The notes beneath the pieces are model-generated. The model did no database searches and was not told the DNA's origin. It was given only the letters and a program-made list of their open reading frames with translations. Shown piece by piece: positions 57,670 through 64,000 of a stretch of DNA of 64,000 bases (positions are counted from its first letter, which is position 1; every line of letters starts with the position of its first letter). Origin of the DNA: DATAAP01 sp041690495 (GTDB taxonomy: Bacteria; Pseudomonadota; Alphaproteobacteria; CACIAM-22H2); NCBI GenBank assembly GCA_041690495.1, contig JAWLHE010000002.1:310001-374000 (forward strand), in the 5' to 3' direction. The translations under genes and the position numbers were made by a program.

Positions 57670-58743
57670 ATGAACCGGGCGACTGGGAGCTTGGCTGGCG
57701 TGACTTACGACCGCTGGGGCACAGAATCAGGGCGTTTTGCCGGTGCGGACCGGGCGGGGGGTACCGGACCCGTGCTGGCGGCCCTCGATCTCGGTACCAA
57801 CAACTGCCGTCTGCTGGTCGCCCGGCCCGCGACGGACTCGTTTCAGGTCATCGACGCCTTCTCGCGTATCGTCCGGCTCGGCGAACGGCTCTCGGCCACC
57901 GGGGAACTCGGCGGCGGCGCTATGGACCGTGCCGTCGAGGCGCTGCATGTCTGTGCGGCCAAGCTCAGGCGGCGCATGGTCACCCACTTCCGCGGCGTTG
58001 CCACCGAGGCCTGCCGCCGCGCCGGTAACGGCGCCGCCTTCATCGCCCGGGTCGCCTGCGAGACCGGCATCACGATCGAGGTGATCGCGCCCGAGGAGGA
58101 GGCGCGCCTCGCTCTGGTCGGCTGTGCGCCGCTGCTCGACTGCGCCATCCCGCACGCCATCCTGTTCGATATCGGCGGCGGCAGCACCGAGATCATCTGG
58201 CTCGGCTGCGAGGACGGGACGTGGACGATCGCCGACTCGCTGTCGCTCGGCTGCGGCGTCGTGTCGTTTGCCGAGCGCTTCGGCGGCGACCGTATCCCCG
58301 CCGGCGCTTACGAGGCGATGGTTTCCCATGTCCTGGACCTGCTGGCGCCGTTCGAGGCGCGTCACGGCATCGCCGCACGGGTCGCATCGGGTGCCGTGCA
58401 GATGCTCGGCACCTCGGGCACGGTGACCACGCTCGTCGGCGTGCGCATGCAGCTCCCGCGCTACCAGCGCTCGCTGGTCGACGGCGCGTGGCTGCGCCGC
58501 GACGAAGTGATCGGCGCGAGCCGGGAGCTGGCGGAAATGGACTGGGCCGGCCGCGCGGCGCATCCCTGCATCGGTCCGGCGCGCGCCGATCTCGTGGTCG
58601 CCGGCTGCGCCATCCTCGAGGCGATCTGCCGGCTGTGGCCGGTCGGCACACTGCGGGTCGCCGACCGGGGCCTGCGCGAAGGCATTATCCTCGGCCTGAT
58701 GCGTGCCGCCCAGGCGGCGAACAGCGGGACATCCGCGGCATGA
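57670..58743 (+). CDS. ppx: Ppx/GppA family phosphatase
   Basis: A 357-residue member of the exopolyphosphatase/guanosine pentaphosphatase family (ASKHA fold). Phosphate-binding loops: ALDLGTNNCRLLVA near residue 38 and LFDIGGGSTEIIWL near 164, with LGTSGTVTTL near 247. It is the short form without the C-terminal HD-like domains, common in alphaproteobacteria. It degrades polyphosphate or pppGpp; which is not decided. The stop overlaps the rlmE start. Confidence 0.9.
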   Translation: MNRATGSLAGVTYDRWGTESGRFAGADRAGGTGPVLAALDLGTNNCRLLVARPATDSFQVIDAFSRIVRLGERLSATGELGGGAMDRAVEALHVCAAKLRRRMVTHFRGVATEACRRAGNGAAFIARVACETGITIEVIAPEEEARLALVGCAPLLDCAIPHAILFDIGGGSTEIIWLGCEDGTWTIADSLSLGCGVVSFAERFGGDRIPAGAYEAMVSHVLDLLAPFEARHGIAARVASGAVQMLGTSGTVTTLVGVRMQLPRYQRSLVDGAWLRRDEVIGASRELAEMDWAGRAAHPCIGPARADLVVAGCAILEAICRLWPVGTLRVADRGLREGIILGLMRAAQAANSGTSAA

Positions 58744-59429
58744 GCCGCGGCCAAGGCGGCAGCCGCCGCCTGACCCAGCGGGTCAAGACCGCCAGGGGCC
58801 GCCCGGTCGGGTCGAGCGAGTGGCTGCGGCGTCAGCTCAACGATCCCTATGTCGCCAAGGCGAAGCAGCGCGGCTACCGCTCGCGTGCCGCCTTTAAGCT
58901 GATAGAGATCGATGACCGGGTCCACCTCCTCAAGCCCGGCGCGCGCGTGCTCGATCTCGGCGCAGCACCCGGCGGCTGGACCCAGGTCGCCGTCGAACGC
59001 ACCGCGGCGTCGGCGGAGGGGAAGGGCGGCCGCGTCCTCGGCGTCGATATTGCCGGGATGGACCCGATACCCGGTGCGACGATCATACGCCTCGACTTTC
59101 TCGATTCTGCGGCGCCCGCCGCGATCCGCGCCGCCCTGGACGGGCCGGTCGATGTGGTGCTCAGCGACATGGCGCCGTCGACCACCGGCCATCCCGAGAC
59201 CGACCATCTGCGCATCATGAATCTCGCCGAGGCGGCCTTTGCCCTGGCCATCGAGGTATTGCGCCCGGGCGGCTCCTTCGTCGCCAAGATCTTTCAGGGC
59301 GGCAGCGAAAAGGCGCTGGAGGAGGAACTACGCCGCAGCTTCGCCGCCGTACGCCGCATCAAGCCGCCGGCCAGCCGCTCCGATTCCCCGGAGTTTTATT
59401 TCGTCGCGACCGGCTTCAAGGGCCGTTGA
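58740..59429 (+). CDS. rlmE: 23S rRNA 2'-O-methyltransferase RlmE (FtsJ)
   Basis: A 229-residue RrmJ/FtsJ methyltransferase that modifies U2552 of 23S rRNA. SAM motif VLDLGAAPGGWTQVA near residue 75, DVVLSDMAPSTTGHPETDH near 140 and FVAKIFQGG near 180 supply the K-D-K-E-type catalytic set; the first Lys lies in RAAFKLIEID. Start ATG overlaps the ppx stop (ATGA); longer frames run inside ppx. Confidence 0.95.
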   Translation: MSRGQGGSRRLTQRVKTARGRPVGSSEWLRRQLNDPYVAKAKQRGYRSRAAFKLIEIDDRVHLLKPGARVLDLGAAPGGWTQVAVERTAASAEGKGGRVLGVDIAGMDPIPGATIIRLDFLDSAAPAAIRAALDGPVDVVLSDMAPSTTGHPETDHLRIMNLAEAAFALAIEVLRPGGSFVAKIFQGGSEKALEEELRRSFAAVRRIKPPASRSDSPEFYFVATGFKGR

Positions 59430-59549
59430 TTGCGCGCATCGGCGTGCAGACCGGTCATGCGGCGGGTTGAGGCCGCGCTTCGGGCGATTTGCTTGGAATC
59501 ACACGATGGATGTGTATGATGCGCGGCCACTTCCGATTCGGAGGCGGCC

Positions 59550-61013
59550 TTGAAATTCCGTGAATCCTATACGTTCGACGATGTGCTGCTCAGACCGGCG
59601 GCCTCGTCCGTACTGCCCACCGAGTGCGACACGCGCACGCGGCTGACCTCCCGCATCGAGCTCGGCATCCCGCTGCTGTCGGCGGCGATGGACACCGTCA
59701 CCGAGAGCGGGCTCGCCATTGCCATGGCCCAGATGGGCGGCATCGGCGTCATACACAAGAATCTCGAGCCTTCGCAGCAGGCCGAGGAGGTTCGCCGGGT
59801 CAAGAAGTTCGAATCCGGCATGGTCATCAACCCCGTGACCGTCGTGCCCGACGCCACCCTGGCGGATGCGCTGAAGCTGATGGCGGACCACCGTATCTCC
59901 GGCATTCCCGTGGTCGAGCCGGGCTCGCGCAAGCTGGTCGGCATCATCACCAACCGTGACGTGCGCTTTGCCTCCAACCCCAACCAGCCGGTGCGCGAGC
60001 TGATGACCAGGGAGCGCCTCGTAACCGTACGCGAGGGCGTTTCGCGCGAGGAGGCGAAGAAGCTGCTGCACCAGTTCCGCATCGAGAAGCTGCTGGTGGT
60101 TGACGACGCCTATCGCTGCATCGGCCTGATCACCGTCAAGGACATCGAGAAGGCGCAGCGCTTTCCCAATGCGACCAAGGACGAGAAGGGCCGTCTGCGC
60201 GTCGCCGCCGCGACCGGGGTCGGCGACATGGGTGTCGCGCGCGCGGAGCTGCTGTTCGAAGCCGAGGTCGATGTCGTTGTGGTGGATACCGCGCATGGCC
60301 ATTCCGAAGGCGTGCTCAAAACCATCGACCGCGTGCGGCGGCTGTCGAACTACACCCAGATCATCGCCGGCAACGTTGCGACGGGGGATGGGGCCAAGGC
60401 GCTGATCGATGCCGGTGCCGACGCCGTAAAGGTGGGTATCGGGCCCGGCTCGATCTGCACGACGCGCGTCGTCGCCGGCGTCGGCGTGCCGCAGCTCACC
60501 GCCATCATCGACTGCGTCGAGGCGTGCCGGAAAGCGAACGTGCCGGTGATCTCCGATGGCGGCATCAAGTATTCGGGCGATCTTGCCAAGGCGATCGCCG
60601 CCGGCGCAGACGCGGCGATGCTCGGCTCGCTGTTCGCAGGCACCGATGAATCGCCGGGCGAGACCTTCCTCTACCAGGGGCGCTCGTACAAATCCTATCG
60701 CGGCATGGGCTCGATCGGCGCAATGGCGCGCGGCTCCGCCGACCGCTACTTCCAGCAGGACATCAAGGACTCGCTGAAGCTGGTGCCCGAGGGTGTCGAG
60801 GGGATGGTGCCCTACAAGGGCTCGGTCGTGACGGTGATCCACCAGCTCATCGGCGGCCTGCGCGCGGCGATGGGCTATACCGGCAACCGCACCGTCGCCG
60901 AGATGCAGAAGAACGCCGAGTTCCTCCGCATTACCTCCTCGGGACTGCGCGAAAGCCATGTCCACGACGTCTCGATCACGCGCGAGGCACCGAACTACCG
61001 TCCGGAGACGTGA
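59550..61013 (+). CDS. guaB: Inosine-5'-monophosphate dehydrogenase
   Basis: A 487-residue IMPDH, the NAD-dependent step from IMP to XMP in guanine nucleotide synthesis. Catalytic Cys303 in GPGSICTTR, flap region near YRGMGSIGAM, and two CBS domains at about residues 95-205 inserted in the barrel (PVTVVPDATLADAL, LVTVREGVSREEAKKLL). It starts at TTG with GGAGG six bases upstream, giving the family N-terminus MKFRESYTFDDVLLRP. Confidence 0.97.
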   Translation: MKFRESYTFDDVLLRPAASSVLPTECDTRTRLTSRIELGIPLLSAAMDTVTESGLAIAMAQMGGIGVIHKNLEPSQQAEEVRRVKKFESGMVINPVTVVPDATLADALKLMADHRISGIPVVEPGSRKLVGIITNRDVRFASNPNQPVRELMTRERLVTVREGVSREEAKKLLHQFRIEKLLVVDDAYRCIGLITVKDIEKAQRFPNATKDEKGRLRVAAATGVGDMGVARAELLFEAEVDVVVVDTAHGHSEGVLKTIDRVRRLSNYTQIIAGNVATGDGAKALIDAGADAVKVGIGPGSICTTRVVAGVGVPQLTAIIDCVEACRKANVPVISDGGIKYSGDLAKAIAAGADAAMLGSLFAGTDESPGETFLYQGRSYKSYRGMGSIGAMARGSADRYFQQDIKDSLKLVPEGVEGMVPYKGSVVTVIHQLIGGLRAAMGYTGNRTVAEMQKNAEFLRITSSGLRESHVHDVSITREAPNYRPET

Positions 61014-61036
61014 GGGAGCGATGCTCCGGACGCCGG

Positions 61037-61375
61037 CTATTGCGCGCCGGCGCAGCCGATGCAGGTGGGGACGGTAGGATCGAGGTCCAGCCGCTTCTTG
61101 GCGATCTCCTCGCCGCAGCGTGTGCAGAACCCGTATTCGCCGCTCTCGATCCGCTTTAGGGCGGCATCGATCCGGCGTCGATCGAGCTCGCGCCGCCTTT
61201 CCGATTCGATCGCCATGGCCTGCTGCTGCATGGCGTCCATGCGGGAAAGCCTGCCGACGCTCGCCTGGTCAAGCTCGACCGGCTGACGCGCCTCCTTGGA
61301 CATCCGGTCAAGCTTGTCGAGTTCGTCGCGTCGTGAAAGCAGATCGGCGCGCAGTTTCGTCAGATCGATGGGCAT
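61037..61375 (-). CDS. TraR/DksA family C4 zinc-finger protein
   Basis: A 112-residue protein with an N-terminal coiled-coil-like helix pair rich in Arg, Glu and Met (residues 5-75) and a C-terminal C4 zinc finger: Cys84/Cys87 (GFCTRCGEE) and Cys105/Cys108 (PTCIGCAG). DksA-type proteins enter the RNA polymerase secondary channel; this one is shorter than DksA and lacks a clear DxxDxA tip, so direct ppGpp-type control is uncertain. Convergent with guaB. Confidence 0.88.
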   Translation of the reverse strand: MPIDLTKLRADLLSRRDELDKLDRMSKEARQPVELDQASVGRLSRMDAMQQQAMAIESERRRELDRRRIDAALKRIESGEYGFCTRCGEEIAKKRLDLDPTVPTCIGCAGAQ

Positions 61376-61725
61376 GAGCAGCTTGTGTCGGCTTGTGAAG
61401 GAACGAGCGGGCTCTCGCGTCAGACGTTCTGCGGAAATCCACTACATCAACTTAATTGCCGCATGTATATAGCAATGGCGGCGACGGCCTAAGAAGGCTG
61501 GCGCGGACAACTTCCACGGAAATCAGAGCGGATTCCGCGGAACCTGACGAGTTGAGGGGCTTCGGCGCGACCTGTGTAGCGGGGCTGCCATGAGCGACTG
61601 CAACCGGAACCGATCAGCTCGAGATATCCCGAAGTAGAGGTCAGGCAGGGCTGGGCTCGAACCTGGCTCTGGTCTGGGCGTGACGCAGTGCGCCAGCCGG
61701 AAAAGAAGTCGGGAGCACGTGGGAC
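61376..61725. other. Intergenic region between divergent genes, nothing recognised
   Basis: A 350-base stretch between the TraR/DksA-like gene and the DUF6165 gene. It must hold both promoters. No RNA gene, strong hairpin or coding frame with a plausible product was identified. Confidence 0.4.
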
Positions 61726-62121
61726 ATGAGAGGAAGAATCGAGGTTTCTCCAGGTGAGATCGCCGACCGCCTGACGATTCTCCAGATCAAGGCGGGGCGA
61801 ATTTCGGACCCGGACAAATTGGGTGCGATCCTGCGCGAGAAGGCAATCCTCGAAGATGCCTGGTCAAGGATGCCTGACTCCGTGGCGCTGCGGGCCCTCG
61901 TCGGCGAGCTGAAAAGCATCAACGAGCAGCTCTGGGAGCTCGAGGATCTCGTGCGAGCGCACGAGCGTGCCCAGGATTTCGGCCCGAGCTTCGTTCAGCG
62001 CGCCCGCGCGATCTACAAGACGAACGACAGGCGCGCTTACGTCAAGCGCCGCATCAACGAGGCTCTCGGATCGGACCTCCTCGAGGTCAAAGCCTATACG
62101 CTAGCCGAGGCCGACCGTTAG
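61726..62121 (+). CDS. DUF6165 family protein
   Basis: A 131-residue helical protein matching the DUF6165 family: IEVSPGEIADRLTILQIKAGRI near the start, SINEQLWELEDLVRAHE in the middle, and TNDRRAYVKRRINEALGSDLLEVK at the end. Such proteins usually sit beside glycosyltransferases for surface polysaccharides, as here. Function unknown. Confidence 0.85.
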   Translation: MRGRIEVSPGEIADRLTILQIKAGRISDPDKLGAILREKAILEDAWSRMPDSVALRALVGELKSINEQLWELEDLVRAHERAQDFGPSFVQRARAIYKTNDRRAYVKRRINEALGSDLLEVKAYTLAEADR

Positions 62122-62136
62122 GCGCGCCGCGGGTAA

Positions 62137-63105
62137 ATGTCGATCCTGTTCATCAGCGCGACCCGTCTCGGCGACGCGATTCTTTCGACCGGGCTGTTGA
62201 ATCATCTCCTGGAGCGGTCCCCGGACGACGGCGTGACGATCGCCTGCGGCGCGCCGGCTGCCAAGGTGTTCGAGGCCGTACCGCGACTGGAGCGGCTTCA
62301 TGTAATCGAGAAGCGGCGCGCCGATCTTCACTGGCTCGATCTTTGGCGCGCCGTTGTCCGGCGGCGATGGCGGGTCGTCGTGGATCTGCGGCGAACCCTG
62401 GTGCCCCTTGCGATCAGGGCGGAAGCCCGCTACGTGCTGCCGAAGTCCGATGCGCTGGTCCACCGCGTCGAACTGATTTCCAGGACTCTCGATCTGGCCC
62501 CGCAAGCGCCCACGATCTGGATCCGGGAAGAGCACGAGCGCCGCGCGGCCGAGCTCCTTCAAAATCGTTCCGCCATCCTGTCTGTCGCGCCTGGTGCCAA
62601 CTGGGCCGGAAAGATCTGGCCGGCCGAGCGATTCGTGGAACTGGCCCGGCGCCTCGTCGGACCAGGCGGCCTGCTCGACGGTGCCGCTATTCTCGTGGTC
62701 GGCGCTGCGGAAGAGCGCGAAACATCCGGGCCGCTGTTGGCTGCCTTTCCACAGTCTCGGGTCATCGATGCGCTCGGTCTGGATGTCCTCTCGACATATG
62801 CCGCATTGAAACGGTGCCGGCTGTTCGTGGGCAATGATTCCGCGATGATGCATCTTGCCGCTGCTACAGGGAATCCGACCGTCGGCTTGTTCGGGCCGAC
62901 GCGCGACGAGCATTATGCGCCATGGGGAAAGAATGGCCTGGTGGTGGCGACACGTGGGAATGCCGACCAGGCGCCTGGCTGCCGGACGCCAGTGAGCGGC
63001 AGGACCGCGTCTCTCATGGACGGGCTTTCCGTCGATGCCGTCGAGTCGGCCATCCGGCGGCGCTGGAATCGCTTACCCGCGCCGCTGCGGGACGCGAAGC
63101 GCTAG
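62137..63105 (+). CDS. Glycosyltransferase family 9 (heptosyltransferase-like)
   Basis: A 322-residue GT-B enzyme related to LPS heptosyltransferases: SATRLGDAILSTGLLNHLL at the N-terminus, APGANWAGKIWPAERFVELA near residue 150, and CRLFVGNDSAMMHLAAATGNPTVGLFGPT near 230-258, the sugar-nucleotide-binding motif. It follows the DUF6165 gene closely. It probably adds a sugar to a lipid-anchored surface glycan; donor and acceptor are unknown. Confidence 0.9.
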   Translation: MSILFISATRLGDAILSTGLLNHLLERSPDDGVTIACGAPAAKVFEAVPRLERLHVIEKRRADLHWLDLWRAVVRRRWRVVVDLRRTLVPLAIRAEARYVLPKSDALVHRVELISRTLDLAPQAPTIWIREEHERRAAELLQNRSAILSVAPGANWAGKIWPAERFVELARRLVGPGGLLDGAAILVVGAAEERETSGPLLAAFPQSRVIDALGLDVLSTYAALKRCRLFVGNDSAMMHLAAATGNPTVGLFGPTRDEHYAPWGKNGLVVATRGNADQAPGCRTPVSGRTASLMDGLSVDAVESAIRRRWNRLPAPLRDAKR

Positions 63106-63256
63106 AGTTTTCAGGACGACCGGCTGCCGGGAGCGAGCGCACGCGATCCATGGCCTGCAGCATGTCTCGTCGGCACGAATCGCGCTGTAGCGAGCGCCTT
63201 GTTCGCTCATGCTGCCGTGCCGCCGTCCATTCCGGACGGGCGAGCCGGTCGCGCTC

Positions 63257-63982
63257 TCAAGATCGCGGCAAACCGGCGGCCGGTTTCCACATGAGCGCGA
63301 CATCCTTGAGCGGGATCTCGCAGGTCCAGCCGTGCATGCCGGCGATGTGACGGAAGGTCGTCTCCCGATAGAAAACGACATGCGTCGGGTCGCGGCGATA
63401 ATGCCAGTCGCCGAACCGGTCATCGTCGGTCTGAAAGCAGGTCATGACCGCGAGGCATGCGCCCGGGCGCAGCAGCCCGTCGAGCCGGGCGAACTCGGCG
63501 GCCGGCGAATGAAAATGCTCCGCCGCCTCGCTGCAGACGATGAAATCGTACGTCCGGCCCGGCGCCGGCGGCCTGGGGAAGAAGAACGGATCGAAGAGCT
63601 CCATACGGTGGCCTGCTTCGCGCAGCATTGCGGCAAGGGCCGGTCCAGGGCCGCAGCCGTAATCGAGGCCCTCCCGGTTCGGCGGCAGGCGACCGAGCAG
63701 CGGCGAGACCAGCTTTGAAAGAAAACGCCTGTAGCCCGCATCCGCAGGATCGTTCCTGTGGTGCTGGTAATGCGCATACTCCGTCGCGACGGATGGCCTT
63801 TGCGCGGGGTCGAGGAAGGTGGCCTTGCACAGCTCGCACCGCCAGTAGTCCAACCCGGCCACTGTCGTCAGAAGGCGCACGCACGTCTCCCCGCAGACGC
63901 AGCAACGCTCTGCCGGAGCGCCGTCCTTGCGAATGTCTCGGGCGGGGCGTCTCTGCCCGGCCCGGCTCGGCGACCGCCTCAC
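63257..63982 (-). CDS. Class I SAM-dependent methyltransferase with N-terminal zinc ribbon
   Basis: A 241-residue protein. An N-terminal zinc ribbon is formed by CCVCGETC and YWRCELCKATF (residues about 27-55); the methyltransferase core follows, with SAM motif LDYGCGPGPALAAML near residue 107, acidic residues in FDPFFF, and DFIVCSEAAEHFHSP near 145. The GTG start overlaps a TGA that would close a further minus-strand gene entering from the right edge (only about seven codons visible). Neighbouring glycosyltransferase suggests a polysaccharide role. Confidence 0.85.
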   Translation of the reverse strand: MRRSPSRAGQRRPARDIRKDGAPAERCCVCGETCVRLLTTVAGLDYWRCELCKATFLDPAQRPSVATEYAHYQHHRNDPADAGYRRFLSKLVSPLLGRLPPNREGLDYGCGPGPALAAMLREAGHRMELFDPFFFPRPPAPGRTYDFIVCSEAAEHFHSPAAEFARLDGLLRPGACLAVMTCFQTDDDRFGDWHYRRDPTHVVFYRETTFRHIAGMHGWTCEIPLKDVALMWKPAAGLPRS

Positions 63983-64000
63983 GATGCGGCCTTCATCCGC

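Noticed and set aside
59499..60965. 488-codon open frame opposite guaB
   Set aside because: Antisense shadow of a fully recognisable IMP dehydrogenase.
1..64000. CRISPR arrays, transposases, integrases, phage genes or riboswitches
   Set aside because: None was seen: no regularly spaced repeats, no DDE or recombinase motifs, and no recognisable riboswitch core.

Overview
The window is GC-rich, densely coded DNA from what is most likely an alphaproteobacterium with a versatile soil or water heterotroph's lifestyle (Rhizobiales/Rhodospirillales-like). The grounds are a glutathione-dependent formaldehyde module, a ppx-rlmE-guaB block, a short DksA/TraR zinc-finger protein, DUF2161 and DUF6165 proteins, and many ABC, TRAP and Bug-type solute transporters for carboxylates. 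No phage, transposase, integrase or CRISPR array was seen.

Layout. (1) 1-10 kb, mixed chromosomal genes: the start of a permease gene and an SsuA-like binding protein, small hypothetical genes, a DUF2161 nuclease-fold protein, a GT-C glycosyltransferase, frmA-fghA for formaldehyde oxidation, and a secreted GH140-like apiosidase. (2) 10.2-33.3 kb, an IclR-controlled catabolic region. A 13-gene minus-strand run encodes a Liv-type ABC importer, an IlvD/Edd-like dehydratase, split aconitase X, two SDRs, a FAH-family hydrolase, a thiol dioxygenase and a class III CoA-transferase. It is followed by a crotonase-SDR pair, a divergent SDR, the IclR regulator, an enolase-superfamily enzyme and a complete Dpp-type ABC importer. 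(3) 33.7-40.9 kb, a GntR (FCD) module: a fused TRAP permease, its binding protein, an MmgE/PrpD protein, an SDR paralogous to one in region 2, and a carboxymuconolactone-decarboxylase-like protein. (4) 41.0-56.6 kb, a LacI-controlled module: a three-component TRAP transporter, a TauD-type dioxygenase, two SDRs, a metallo-beta-lactamase-fold lactonase-like enzyme, a beta-hydroxyacid dehydrogenase, a ThDP enzyme, an orphan TctC binding protein and a four-component Rieske oxygenase. (5) 56.7-64 kb: a 3' remnant of a MetE-family gene, tRNA-Gln(CUG), then housekeeping genes (ppx, rlmE, guaB, dksA/traR-like) and a small glycosyltransferase/methyltransferase group.

The most informative result is that each of the three catabolic regions has its own repeated operator-like motif at its promoters. 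In the IclR region it is a direct repeat TGGAAC-N14-TGGAAC (four sites). In the LacI region it is a palindrome TGATAGCGCTATCA (five sites). In the GntR region it is ATCATACAAT half-sites (two loci). These motifs define three candidate regulons and settle some start codons.

The IclR regulon is the best candidate for an undescribed pathway. It combines aconitase X, an IlvD/Edd homologue that has lost the CDK lysine, an enolase-superfamily enzyme, a 2-keto-3-deoxy-acid-dehydrogenase-like SDR, a FAH hydrolase, a crotonase lacking both usual glutamates, a CoA-transferase and a thiol dioxygenase, fed by two ABC importers. Its substrate cannot be read from the sequence.
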